Below are positions 51,524-60,544 of a stretch of 64,000 bases of DNA, piece by piece. The number at the start of each line of letters is the position of its first letter. The first letter of the stretch is position 1. Location: contig NZ_LT629731.1 of assembly GCF_900104575.1 (NCBI RefSeq), positions 1,347,051-1,411,050 of the forward strand, read 5' to 3'. Under the pieces are notes generated by a model that saw only the letters and a program-made list of their open reading frames with translations, was not told the origin of the DNA and did no database searches. Origin of the DNA: Bacillus tuaregi. Its GTDB lineage: Bacteria > Bacillota > Bacilli > Bacillales > Cytobacillaceae. Made by a program: the position numbers and the translations under genes.

Positions 51524-52499
51524 GGAATATAACGATATCTTCATATTAGCAGAAGCTAAAAATGGGGAACTGGATACATTAGCCCTGCAAATGGCAAGCC
51601 GCGGCAGACAGCTGGCGGACGAGTGGGGCTGTGAACTAAATGCTTTAATTCTGGGACATGACCTGGAATCACATGTCCAGCAACTATCAGATAAAGGCTT
51701 TAACCATATCTATGTTGTGGATGATGAAGAGTTTGAACCGTATCATCCTGAAGTTTACGTGAATGTCGTGACTAAGTTCATAAAGGAGCAAAAACCATCC
51801 TTAGTATTAGTTGGTTATACGTATTTAGGTATGGAGTTAGGTCCGATTATATCAAAGCGATTAGGAACAAATCTCCTAAGCAATTGTGTGGATATTGCCT
51901 ATGAAAATAACAGTCTGTTTGTGACAAGGCCGATGTTTAATGGTGATGTATTTGCCAAACTCGAGGTGAATGAATTACCGCTTATTGCCAGTGTCCAGAA
52001 AAATTACCTTCCACCAATCGAAGGAAGCTTTCTTCCGGCTAAAGTTATCGCGGTCCAGCATAACCAGCAAGCGGCAGAAACAAGAGCCAAAATATTATCG
52101 ATTCTTAGTCCTAATATTGAAGGAATTGATATTACCAAAGCAGAGATTCTTGTGTCTGTTGGTAGAGGTATTGGAACGAAGGAAAATATCGAGCTAGCAA
52201 GAAAGCTGGCTGAAAAATTAAACGGAACTGTGAGCGGCTCACGTCCAATAACCGATATGGGATGGCTGCCGCATGAATGTCATGTCGGTATTTCAGGCCG
52301 GATTGTCCGTCCGAAAATCTATATCGCACTAGGAATTTCAGGAGCATCCCAGCATGTTGCTGGTATGGTCGATTCACAATATATCATTGCCATCAATAAT
52401 GATCCAAACGCCCCTATTTTCAGGGTAGCAGACTGCGGAATCGTTGGTGACATTATGGAAGTCGTACCAGCCCTTTTAGAAAGCGTCCCACAGGCCTAG
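51510..52499 (+). CDS. etfA: Electron transfer flavoprotein alpha subunit
   Basis: A 329-residue protein. ATG 51510 follows TGAGGAGG and overlaps etfB. The C-terminal FAD-binding domain is clear: VGRGIGTKENIELARKLAE, GSRPITDMGWLPHECHVGISG, and ALGISGASQHVAGMVDSQYI with NNDPNAPIF. The N-terminal domain is less conserved. It carries the FAD that accepts electrons from the FAD dehydrogenase; the downstream ETF:quinone oxidoreductase is not in the window. Two CapA-like genes follow in the same direction. Confidence 0.93.
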   Translation: MQLDKEYNDIFILAEAKNGELDTLALQMASRGRQLADEWGCELNALILGHDLESHVQQLSDKGFNHIYVVDDEEFEPYHPEVYVNVVTKFIKEQKPSLVLVGYTYLGMELGPIISKRLGTNLLSNCVDIAYENNSLFVTRPMFNGDVFAKLEVNELPLIASVQKNYLPPIEGSFLPAKVIAVQHNQQAAETRAKILSILSPNIEGIDITKAEILVSVGRGIGTKENIELARKLAEKLNGTVSGSRPITDMGWLPHECHVGISGRIVRPKIYIALGISGASQHVAGMVDSQYIIAINNDPNAPIFRVADCGIVGDIMEVVPALLESVPQA

Positions 52500-52530
52500 A
52501 AAAAACTTAAGGAAAATTGGAGGAGAATGT

Positions 52531-53649
52531 ATGTCAAAGAAACCTATTACAGTACTTGGTGTTGGAGATGTCATCATTGACCGGGAAGAGCCGGAAACGA
52601 TATTTGAGCATGTAGCGGAAGTGATGCGTGCAGGAGACATTACCTTTGCCAATTGTGACCAAACCTATTCTGATATTGGTTATGCGATACGTGGCAGCGC
52701 CACCTATTCTGCGAGTCGAAATATTCCAGCACTGCTTTATGGAGGCTTTGATGTCCTCTCATTAGCGAATAACCACACACTAGACTGGGGCAGAGAAAAT
52801 TTAGTGGACACGATGGATAAATTAGATGAGGTCAACCTGCCATACTGCGGTGTTGGTAGAAATATGGAGGAAGCCAGAAAACCGGTCATTCTAGACCGAG
52901 ATGGAACCAAGGTTGGCTTTTTAGCCTATTCCTGCGTTCATCCTAAAGGCTTTGAAGCGGATGCAAAAAAATCGGGTCTAGCACCTGTACGCATCTGGAC
53001 CATTTATGATCAGATTGATTATCAGCCAGGAACACCGCCAAAGATTGTGTCCATGGCCTATAAGGAAGATTTAGAGGCCATGGTTGAAGATATCAAGAAA
53101 TTAAAGCAGGAAGTGGATGTTGTCGTGGTGTCTTATCACTGGGGACAGCATATGATTCCACGCGTGATTCCGATGTATTGCCATGAAGTCGGTCATGCAG
53201 CGATTGATGCAGGAGCGGACTTAATCCTTGGCACTCACACCCATATTGCCAAAGGAATCGAAATGTACAAAGGGAAAGCGATTTTCTATTCGACAGGGAA
53301 TTTTGCGGCAGAAATTGGACCTGGAACGGCCGATGGACCAGGCGGTCCACCATCAGGATTATTAGAAAGATACAATATAACGGCTGATCCGGAGCTGCCA
53401 AAGGGCTATATTGCTCGTGAGGCACGAAACACGATGATTGCCAAGGCTTATATTGAGGATGGTGAAATTAAGAAGGTTACCTATATTCCATGCTATATCA
53501 ACAATGATTGTGAACCGGAAATTGTCGTAAAGGACGATCCATTAGGTCAGGGTGTGTTTGATTATATTGACGATATTTCTAAGAGTGAAGGACTAAATGT
53601 TGAGTTTAGCTGGGATGGGGATGAAGTATTAATCCAATCTAAAGACTAG
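52531..53649 (+). CDS. CapA-like metallophosphatase-fold protein
   Basis: A 372-residue protein of the PGA_cap (CapA) family, related to calcineurin-like phosphoesterases. It has GVGDVIIDREEPE at the N-terminus (about 8-20), LANNHTLDWG (about 84-93), SYHWGQHMIP (about 205) and the LGTHTHIAKGIEMYKGKAIFY region (about 235). No signal peptide or membrane helix is visible, whereas poly-gamma-glutamate CapA proteins are membrane-bound. GGAGG precedes the ATG, 32 bp after etfA. It is followed by a second, different CapA-like protein. In this catabolic context a hydrolase or ring-opening role is conceivable, but the reaction is unknown. Confidence 0.8.
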   Translation: MSKKPITVLGVGDVIIDREEPETIFEHVAEVMRAGDITFANCDQTYSDIGYAIRGSATYSASRNIPALLYGGFDVLSLANNHTLDWGRENLVDTMDKLDEVNLPYCGVGRNMEEARKPVILDRDGTKVGFLAYSCVHPKGFEADAKKSGLAPVRIWTIYDQIDYQPGTPPKIVSMAYKEDLEAMVEDIKKLKQEVDVVVVSYHWGQHMIPRVIPMYCHEVGHAAIDAGADLILGTHTHIAKGIEMYKGKAIFYSTGNFAAEIGPGTADGPGGPPSGLLERYNITADPELPKGYIAREARNTMIAKAYIEDGEIKKVTYIPCYINNDCEPEIVVKDDPLGQGVFDYIDDISKSEGLNVEFSWDGDEVLIQSKD

Positions 53650-53706
53650 ATTCATAGACTTACAGACTGCTGACCTAGCATTCATAAAGCATTACTTACT
53701 CATCGC

Positions 53707-53761
53707 TAAGATGTCAGGTTATTAAAGCAACACTTTATCATTGCTGCTGCCTGGCATCTTA
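53707..53761 (+). repeat. Intercistronic hairpin between the two CapA-like genes
   Basis: TAAGATGTCAGG (53707-53718) pairs with CCTGGCATCTTA (53750-53761), 12 bp including one G-U, enclosing an AGCA/TTGCT mini-stem. No U-tract follows. It probably separates expression of the two CapA-like genes. Confidence 0.5.
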
Positions 53762-53804
53762 CCGCAAATGTGAATTGAATACATATATTCCTTGGGGGTG
53801 TCCT

Positions 53805-55145
53805 ATGAAGGATTTTAAGATTGCTGTAACAGGAGATTCAATTATAAACCGTCGGATTTCAGTTCAAGAGGAACCTGGTTTTTTATCATTGGTCAATGTG
53901 CTAAGAGAGGCAGATGTATCCTATACCCATTTTGAATCATTAATCCATGATTATGATGGGCCTGAGGTCTATCCTGCCGCAGAGGCTGGCTGGACGTGGA
54001 TGCGCTCCCCAAGGTTTGTGGCGGATGAATTGAAATGGGCAGGCTTTAATTTGGTTTCACATGCGTCCAACCATGCTTTAGATTATTCCTACGGCGGCTT
54101 ATTCTCCACCTGGAGGGCACTTGATGGAGCAGGACTCGTACACGCAGGAACAGGGAGAAATCTAGGTGAAGCCAGGGAACCGAAATATCTTGAGACAGCA
54201 AAGGGACGAGTCGCGCTTATTTCAATGAGCTCAACCTTTACTGGCTGGGCGAGAGCAGGAGAAACAAGACAAGACGTGAAAGGCAGACCAGGACTCAATC
54301 CGCTCCGTTATTATTACCGTGCAGACCGTACCATCATTGAAACGATAAAGGATCTTGCTTTTAAAATGGGCTGGGGCATCGCAAACAAGGGGAAGGAATG
54401 GTATTTTAACGCGCCAGGGACGATGATGGCGATTCAACGCTTTGTTGAAAGTGACGAACCGGGAATCACTACGGTTGTAGACGAAGATGATGCTGCGGGT
54501 AATTTGAAAGCCATTAAAGAAGCCGCAAGACAGGCAGATCATGTAATCGTAGCCCTGCACAGCCATGAAATGCATCCAGAAAAAGGGTTAAATGTACCAG
54601 CTATGTTTGTTCAAGACTTTGCCAAGTCATGTATTAATGCGGGTGCGAGTGTCTTTGTCGGTCAGGGCAGCCATGCACCGCTGCGAGGGATTGAAATTTA
54701 TAACGGAAAACCAATCTTTTACGACCCAGGTGATTTCTTTGCCATGAGCAGTACGGTAACAAGACTGCCGGCTGATTTCTTTGCAAGACCTGGTTATGAA
54801 CCTGAGTTAAAAAACGGTCATGCCACGACGGCAGATGGTTTCGATGCTCGTGATGCCTTACCAAAACCATTAAACCCACCTGGCGGACATTTTGCGGTGA
54901 AGGTTTTCGGCTCGATTATTCCTGTGTGTACATTTAATGAAGCAGGAGAATTTACCGAGCTAGTCCTTTATCCAGTCACGATGGATCATAAACCGCGCTC
55001 GACTGGCGGCATCCCAAGGCTTGCTGAAGGAGAGCTAGGTAAACAAATTATCGAATATTTAGGCGAGCTAGCCGCTCCTTTTGGTACTAGTATTGAATAT
55101 TCAGATGGTAAAGGGGTGGTACAGCTAAAGCATCCCGTTAAGTAA
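53805..55145 (+). CDS. Second CapA-like metallophosphatase-fold protein
   Basis: A 446-residue PGA_cap-family protein. I chose ATG 53805 after GGGGGTG; the frame extends to 53775. Motifs are TGDSIINRRISVQEEPG (about 8-24), SHASNHALDYSYGG (about 85-98), ALHSHEMHPEKG (about 250) and VGQGSHAPLRGIEIYNGKPIFYDPGDFF (about 285). It is longer than the upstream paralogue and clearly diverged. It has no signal peptide and is probably cytosolic. It may act on a related intermediate or form a hetero-oligomer with the first CapA-like protein. Confidence 0.8.
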   Translation: MKDFKIAVTGDSIINRRISVQEEPGFLSLVNVLREADVSYTHFESLIHDYDGPEVYPAAEAGWTWMRSPRFVADELKWAGFNLVSHASNHALDYSYGGLFSTWRALDGAGLVHAGTGRNLGEAREPKYLETAKGRVALISMSSTFTGWARAGETRQDVKGRPGLNPLRYYYRADRTIIETIKDLAFKMGWGIANKGKEWYFNAPGTMMAIQRFVESDEPGITTVVDEDDAAGNLKAIKEAARQADHVIVALHSHEMHPEKGLNVPAMFVQDFAKSCINAGASVFVGQGSHAPLRGIEIYNGKPIFYDPGDFFAMSSTVTRLPADFFARPGYEPELKNGHATTADGFDARDALPKPLNPPGGHFAVKVFGSIIPVCTFNEAGEFTELVLYPVTMDHKPRSTGGIPRLAEGELGKQIIEYLGELAAPFGTSIEYSDGKGVVQLKHPVK

Positions 55146-55229
55146 TGTTTGTCATGCTTCAAAATCTCACAGACTCTAGAATTCACTGACTAAATAGATA
55201 GATAATCATATAAGTTTGGGGTTTTTCTT

Positions 55230-56534
55230 ATGAGCGATATTTTGGTCAATGTACTTTTCCTACTCGTGATGCTCTTTTTAACGCAGCTCTTTCTGGAAGT
55301 GTACAAAAAGGATTTTACAACGAAGGACATCAAAATATTTATGTTTCTATCAGGATTGGTGTCTTTTATCTTTTTCGTCATTTTTCCATTTGCTAGTAAT
55401 GAAGGGGTTAATTATGACATCCGCGTTGTTCCTTTTATTGTTGCCAGTTTATATGGGGGACCCTTAGCAAGTATTATCTTATACATTTCTGGATTTATTG
55501 TCCGATTAGGGTTAGGAATCGAAGAGGCGACATGGATTACGGCATTTATTTATGCTTTGATTCCACTATTAACCTTCTTTTTTTACAAACCATTCTTTCA
55601 TGCGACGAAGAGTAAAAAACTATGGATTTCGATTTCTATTTTATTCATTCATATGTTTTTCAGTACATTGATGAATAACTTCATTTTTCAAGTGGCAGCC
55701 CCGTCCAATATACTACTAATCGGATCCTTGATTAAATTAGGGTGTATTGTCCTGACGGTCATTACAAACGAAAAAATTCTCTATAATCACAAAATGAAGA
55801 ATGAATTGCTTGAAATGGAAAAGATGGAAATGGTCAGTCATTTAAGTGCATCTGTTGCACATGAAATTCGAAATGGTTTAACAGGTGCGAAAGGATTTAT
55901 TCAGCTGTTAAAGGAGGAAGAGAAGGATCCACTTAAACAGAAATATATTGAAATTGCCTTGAATGAAATGGAAAGATCTGATTCGATAATTCGTGATTTT
56001 CTTACCTTTGCCAAACCAGCTCCAGAAAAGGTAGAAAAGATTAATGTAGGGCAGCTAATGAACGATTTAATCGATATTTTACAGTCTCTTTCAAATATGA
56101 GCTCGATTGAAGTGAAAAAGCAGCTTTTCCCTTTTTACATCACTGGGGAAAGAAGAATCGTGCAACAGGCATTCTTAAATATGCTGAAAAATGCCATTGA
56201 AGCGATGCCTAATGGTGGAGAATTATTCATTTCGATGAAGGAACATAAAAAACAATATGAAATCGTCATCCAAGATAGTGGGTTGGGGATGGATGAAGGG
56301 CAAATGAAACGATTAGGCAAGCCATACTTTACAACCAAGGGTCAGAAGGGAACTGGATTAGGGTTAATGGTCGCTTATCGGGTGATCGAGCAATTAAACG
56401 GACAGATTAAGGTGAACAGTGAAAAGGGAAAAGGCACGGAGTTTCATATTTATTTGCCTTGTGCAGGAGAAAAGCAGGAAATTGTTCACGTTGACCAAAG
56501 CATGCAGCAGGGTGAAATCCAAATGCATTCTTAA
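55230..56534 (+). CDS. Membrane sensor histidine kinase with 5TM (LytS-type) input domain
   Basis: A 434-residue kinase. The N-terminal five to six helices match the 5TMR-LYT pattern (GVNYDIRVVPFIVASLYGGPLASI about 65-88; GLGIEEATWITAF about 100). The dimerisation/phosphoacceptor helix is SASVAHEIRNGLTGAKGF (about 208-225). The ATPase domain has NMLKNAIEAMPNGG (N box), GLGMDEGQM and GTGLGLMVAYRVIE. It resembles sporulation kinase KinB and other orphan kinases. No response regulator gene is nearby. It sits between the CapA-like genes and the second TRAP cluster and may sense an external signal related to uptake. Confidence 0.9.
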   Translation: MSDILVNVLFLLVMLFLTQLFLEVYKKDFTTKDIKIFMFLSGLVSFIFFVIFPFASNEGVNYDIRVVPFIVASLYGGPLASIILYISGFIVRLGLGIEEATWITAFIYALIPLLTFFFYKPFFHATKSKKLWISISILFIHMFFSTLMNNFIFQVAAPSNILLIGSLIKLGCIVLTVITNEKILYNHKMKNELLEMEKMEMVSHLSASVAHEIRNGLTGAKGFIQLLKEEEKDPLKQKYIEIALNEMERSDSIIRDFLTFAKPAPEKVEKINVGQLMNDLIDILQSLSNMSSIEVKKQLFPFYITGERRIVQQAFLNMLKNAIEAMPNGGELFISMKEHKKQYEIVIQDSGLGMDEGQMKRLGKPYFTTKGQKGTGLGLMVAYRVIEQLNGQIKVNSEKGKGTEFHIYLPCAGEKQEIVHVDQSMQQGEIQMHS

Positions 56535-56601
56535 GTAAAATGAAACCTTCAAATCTAATACAGAACGAGAGAATAGGGGGGGGATAAAATAAAATCAAAC
56601 G

Positions 56602-56620
56602 TGTTCCATCTCTTGGAACA
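56602..56620. promoter_or_regulatory. Candidate IclR operator upstream of the second TRAP operon
   Basis: TGTTCCA (56602-56608) and TGGAACA (56614-56620) form a perfect 7-bp inverted repeat with a 5-bp spacer, about 125 bp before the dctP gene whose operon encodes an IclR regulator. The shape fits IclR-family sites. Confidence 0.5.
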
Positions 56621-56745
56621 GCCAGATTGTATTAGTCTTTATAGCGGTTAAAATGATAATACAAACGCTTAATTGTACCCAATAGTAGAACACTGGAGAA
56701 AGCTTGTGTCTAAAAAAAATCGAGTGAATGGGGGGATTGGATAAG

Positions 56746-57762
56746 ATGAAGAAGAAAATCGCTTTTTTAATTGTACTTTTAATATTCATCATTATGTCGG
56801 CAGCATGTGGCAATGAACAAAGCAGCGGAAATAATCACACAGAAAAGGGAGCCGAACAAAAAATCAAAATCGGTCATCTTGCTCCTGAAAATAACGTCTG
56901 GCACGAGAGTCTTCTAAAGTTTGACGAGGAATTGAAGGCTCGTTCGGATGGTCGTTTAAGACTTGATATTTATCCGAATGCTACATTAGGGAATGAAACG
57001 GATATGTTTCAGCAGGTACAGGCAGGCTCCCTAGATATGATGATTGTTACAGCTGCAGAAATGGCGAACTATTCAGATTCCTTCTCAGCCTGGTTTATGC
57101 CTTTTATTCTTAAAGACCACGAAGATTCCTATAAAATGGCAGCTACAAGTGAAGCTTTAGGGTTATTTGATCCTATCAATGGTGTAGAAGGCTTAGGCTA
57201 TTATTTCGCTGGAATGCGCCATGTTCTAACAAAGGATGATCCAATAACCGATATAAAAGATTTCAAAGGTGCTTCGATTCGAGTAACACCAAGTCCAGCC
57301 ATAGTTGATTTCTGGGAAAAAATTGGGGCAGGTCCCACACCGGTCCCACTACCTGAATTATACAGTGCCTTTCAAACAAATGTGGTGAATGTCATCGACA
57401 TCGATTTAGATGCTACGATAGGAAATGCCTATTACGAGGTAGGAGATCAATTAACGACGATGAATCATATGGTGTGGGCAAGCGGAGTGGTAATGAACGA
57501 AGCTCTATGGTCAGATTTTTCTAAAGAGGATCAAAAAATGATAAAGGAAGCCCTGCAGGTTTCTATTGATTTTAATAAAGAGAATAATATGGAGCGAGAA
57601 GAAGCAAATCTAAAAGCGTTTAAAGAACAGGGGGGAAAAGTGACAGAGCTTTCCAATTTAGACCCGTTCATGAAGGTAGCCGAGGAAATCCATAAAAAAT
57701 ATGGTGGTCAAGATCCATCCATTCAAGCTTTCATCGATAAAGCAAAAGAGATAGCAAAATAA
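56746..57762 (+). CDS. TRAP transporter DctP-type substrate-binding lipoprotein
   Basis: A 338-residue lipoprotein. I chose ATG 56746 after GGGGGATT; it starts MKKKIAFLIVLLIFIIMSAAC with the lipobox cysteine at residue 21. The mature DctP fold has KIGHLAPENNVWHESLLKF (about 45), KGASIRVTPSPAIVDFW (about 180), with the conserved arginine, and VNVIDIDLDATIGN (about 220). It begins the second TRAP operon, followed by DctQ, DctM, IclR, ALDH and Rieske genes. The ligand is probably an aromatic or cyclic acid processed by those enzymes. Confidence 0.92.
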   Translation: MKKKIAFLIVLLIFIIMSAACGNEQSSGNNHTEKGAEQKIKIGHLAPENNVWHESLLKFDEELKARSDGRLRLDIYPNATLGNETDMFQQVQAGSLDMMIVTAAEMANYSDSFSAWFMPFILKDHEDSYKMAATSEALGLFDPINGVEGLGYYFAGMRHVLTKDDPITDIKDFKGASIRVTPSPAIVDFWEKIGAGPTPVPLPELYSAFQTNVVNVIDIDLDATIGNAYYEVGDQLTTMNHMVWASGVVMNEALWSDFSKEDQKMIKEALQVSIDFNKENNMEREEANLKAFKEQGGKVTELSNLDPFMKVAEEIHKKYGGQDPSIQAFIDKAKEIAK

Positions 57763-57796
57763 GCAGGAAAATCTTCAGAAGGGAAGAGACTAATAT

Positions 57797-58354
57797 ATGA
57801 ATCAAGAAATGGAAAATAAAAGCTTGTTAGCTACTAACCAAAAGGATGATTTATCAATCATAGTTGAGGCTGACACACATTGGATTGATCATATATTAAA
57901 CCGCTTAACAAAGGGAATCGAGATACTCGCCATGATTAGTGTCGGAATCATGTGTATAAGCTTAATCTTCGGGATTATTTTTCGAAAAATTTTGAAAAAT
58001 CCCCTTGTTGGGACTGATGAAGTAGCGATGTTCTTCATGCTCTGGATTACCTTTTTGGGTGCCTGTATTGCTTTAAGTAAAAGGGATATGGTTGCGGTAA
58101 CCTTTATCGTTGAAAAGCTGCCTGCAGCCATGCAAAAAAAGATAAAGATTCTTTGTCAAATCTTCATCTTAGGAATTTCAGCAATGCTTTTCTATTACGG
58201 CTATCAATGGGTTATGACAACGGCCCTGATGCAGGCAACAACAGCCGCTTTAAAAATACCGATGTGGATTCCTAATCTAATATTTCCACTATCTATGTTG
58301 ATTATGGTCATCTATAGTACGGCTAATATACGATACTATCTGAAGCAAAGCTAA
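57797..58354 (+). CDS. TRAP transporter DctQ-type small membrane subunit
   Basis: A 185-residue protein with four membrane helices after a hydrophilic N-terminus of about 40 residues. FRKILKNPLVGTDEVAMFFMLWITFLGA (about 68-95) carries the DctQ signature. It lies 34 bp after dctP and 25 bp before dctM, in standard order. Confidence 0.9.
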   Translation: MNQEMENKSLLATNQKDDLSIIVEADTHWIDHILNRLTKGIEILAMISVGIMCISLIFGIIFRKILKNPLVGTDEVAMFFMLWITFLGACIALSKRDMVAVTFIVEKLPAAMQKKIKILCQIFILGISAMLFYYGYQWVMTTALMQATTAALKIPMWIPNLIFPLSMLIMVIYSTANIRYYLKQS

Positions 58355-58379
58355 AACCCTATCGTAAAGGAATGAAATC

Positions 58380-59657
58380 ATGATGCTAATTGCGGGAATC
58401 GTGTTTCTGGTACTCCTTCTCATTGGCTTACCGATTGCCTATGTGTTAGGAGCCACTACCATCGTCTATATGCTGATATCTGAAAATCTAAACATGCTGG
58501 TTTCCATCCCGCAAAAGATGTCAACAAGCGTTCAAAATTATGGGTTACTGGCTATTCCATTGTTCGTTCTAGCAGGAGAATTAATGAATCGCGGTGGGAT
58601 TACCTCTAGGTTAATTGGATTATCACAGGTTCTGGTTGGACATTTTCGTGGGGGCTTAGCTTATGTAAATGTCGTGACCAATATGTTTCTTGCTTCCATA
58701 ATTGGCTCAGCAAATGCTCAGACGGCAATGATGAGTAAGGTCATTGTTCCGGAAATGGAGAAGCAGGGCTATAAAAGGGAATTCAGCTCAGCATTGACTG
58801 CATCCGCCTCCTTAATAGGACCAACGATTCCTCCTAGTATTCCCTTCATTCTATATGGCGTCTTAGCAGAGGTTTCGATTGCCAGTATGTTTATTGGAGG
58901 AGTGATTCCAGGGATTCTATTAGGGCTCGGATTTGTACTATTAATTATTCTTTTTTCGATAAAAGAAAAATATCCAAAACAGACGAAGGCTACCGTAAAA
59001 GAAATGATGAAATCAGTACTAATTGCATTACCGAGTATTTCTATACCGTTACTTATTGTTTTAGGAATCCTGTCCGGGGTTTTTACAGCAACGGAATCGG
59101 CAGCCATTGCTAGTTTATTAGCTTTTCTGGTCGGATCCTTTTTCTATCGTGAATTAAAACTAAAGGATCTTCCTAGCATTCTAGTGAATACGGCAGTTAT
59201 TACCTCTATTGTTACGTTTATCGTTGCAATGGCGACGATGTTTGGCTGGCTTATATCATTTGAGAAAATACCACAGATGATTGCTTCCTTCTTAGTGAAC
59301 ATTACGGAAAGCCAGTTTGGATTTCTATTAATCTGCCTTTTCTTATTTTTAGTCATTGGCATGATTATGGAAGGGGCGGCAGCTATGATTATTCTGGTCC
59401 CAGTCATGTTGCCTATTGCTGTTCAATATGGAATTGACCCCGTTCATTTTGGGATTATGATCTGTCTCAATTTAACCTTAGGATTAATTACCCCTCCGGT
59501 CGGAACTGTCTTATTTATCACATCATCTATTACAAAGATTTCATTTGAGAAGCTTTCAAAGGTAATCATGCCATTTTTCGCCGTTGGAGTGGTTGTACTC
59601 CTTATTGTGACTTATATTCCCGCAGTCACCACTTGGTTACCGTCCTTCATTAAGTAA
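58380..59657 (+). CDS. TRAP transporter DctM-type large permease subunit
   Basis: A 425-residue membrane protein with about twelve helices, starting ATG-ATG at 58380/58383. Signatures are IGLPIAYVLGATTIVYM (about 13-29), SANAQTAMMSKVIVPEME (about 105) and TIPPSIPFILYGVLAEVS (about 145). It completes the second TRAP transporter. It differs from the first DctM and is not a recent duplicate by eye. The IclR gene begins 32 bp downstream. Confidence 0.92.
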   Translation: MMLIAGIVFLVLLLIGLPIAYVLGATTIVYMLISENLNMLVSIPQKMSTSVQNYGLLAIPLFVLAGELMNRGGITSRLIGLSQVLVGHFRGGLAYVNVVTNMFLASIIGSANAQTAMMSKVIVPEMEKQGYKREFSSALTASASLIGPTIPPSIPFILYGVLAEVSIASMFIGGVIPGILLGLGFVLLIILFSIKEKYPKQTKATVKEMMKSVLIALPSISIPLLIVLGILSGVFTATESAAIASLLAFLVGSFFYRELKLKDLPSILVNTAVITSIVTFIVAMATMFGWLISFEKIPQMIASFLVNITESQFGFLLICLFLFLVIGMIMEGAAAMIILVPVMLPIAVQYGIDPVHFGIMICLNLTLGLITPPVGTVLFITSSITKISFEKLSKVIMPFFAVGVVVLLIVTYIPAVTTWLPSFIK

Positions 59658-59689
59658 AAGTAAAAACAACTTGAAAGGGGTGGTGAAAA

Positions 59690-60508
59690 TTGGAGAAAGG
59701 TGATGTGCAGCCATTTAAGGTGCAAAAGGAACAAATGCAAATAACATCCGTTCAAAAAGCATTACGAATATTAAAGCTGTTTTCCCATAAGGACCCAGAA
59801 TTAGGGGTAAGCGAGATAAGCAGAAGGCTTGGCATCGCCAAAAGTACGGTTAGTCGATTGGTCCAAATCCTTTGTCAAGAGGGTTTGTTAAAGAAGAACC
59901 CAGAAACACGGAAATATCATTTGTCCCTGACGGTGTTTGAAATCGGGTCCATTGTTTATCAAGAAATAGACATTGTTCAAGTGGCCCTGCCGCTTTTGAA
60001 GAAGCTGTTACCAGTCGTAAACGGAGTGATACAACTGGCAATCTATGATAACGGTGGCATTGTCTATTTATTAAAGCTCCCGGAGCATCATGATCAACAT
60101 GTGATTAATTCAATGGGGAAAAGAGTTCCTGCTCATTTGACAGCAGCTGGGAAAGCGTTATTAGCCTTTCAAAGTGATGAAGAAATTGCCCAATATATAT
60201 CAAAACCCTTGGAACGAAGTACAGAGCAGACAATTACTTGTTCCGATAAGCTTTGGAATGAATTAATTAAAATCAGAGAATCAGGCTATAGTACCTCATT
60301 TGGAGAATATCAGGAAATGGTTGGGGCTGTCGCTATCCCGATAATGGATGAAGAGGGAAAGGTTATGGCTTCCTTAAGTGTAACCAAACCTAAAAACCTA
60401 CTAAATTCTAATCAAATTCAGCGGATTTTACCAGAAATGAAAATGAAGGGTCGAATCATTGCTGAACGATTAGAAGGAATGACCTGGGAACATCCATTGT
60501 TTTCATAA
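59690..60508 (+). CDS. IclR-family transcriptional regulator
   Basis: A 272-residue regulator starting at TTG 59690 after GAAAGGGGTGG. The N-terminal winged helix-turn-helix is ALRILKLFSHKDPELGVSEI to SRLVQILCQEG (about 22-65). The C-terminal effector domain includes PAHLTAAGKALLAF (about 143-156) and YSTSFGEYQEMVGAVAIPI (about 202-220). It lies between the TRAP genes and ALDH/Rieske genes and probably controls the whole operon through the palindrome at 56602. IclR proteins can repress or activate in response to aromatic acids; which applies here is unknown. Confidence 0.92.
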   Translation: MEKGDVQPFKVQKEQMQITSVQKALRILKLFSHKDPELGVSEISRRLGIAKSTVSRLVQILCQEGLLKKNPETRKYHLSLTVFEIGSIVYQEIDIVQVALPLLKKLLPVVNGVIQLAIYDNGGIVYLLKLPEHHDQHVINSMGKRVPAHLTAAGKALLAFQSDEEIAQYISKPLERSTEQTITCSDKLWNELIKIRESGYSTSFGEYQEMVGAVAIPIMDEEGKVMASLSVTKPKNLLNSNQIQRILPEMKMKGRIIAERLEGMTWEHPLFS

Positions 60509-60544
60509 TAGGAAAAAAATCATTACTAAAGGAGGTAGGCCATC

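Noticed and set aside
52531-55145. Poly-gamma-glutamate capsule synthesis locus
   Set aside because: capB, capC and pgsE-like genes are absent, and the CapA-like proteins have no signal peptide or membrane anchor; the neighbours are catabolic.
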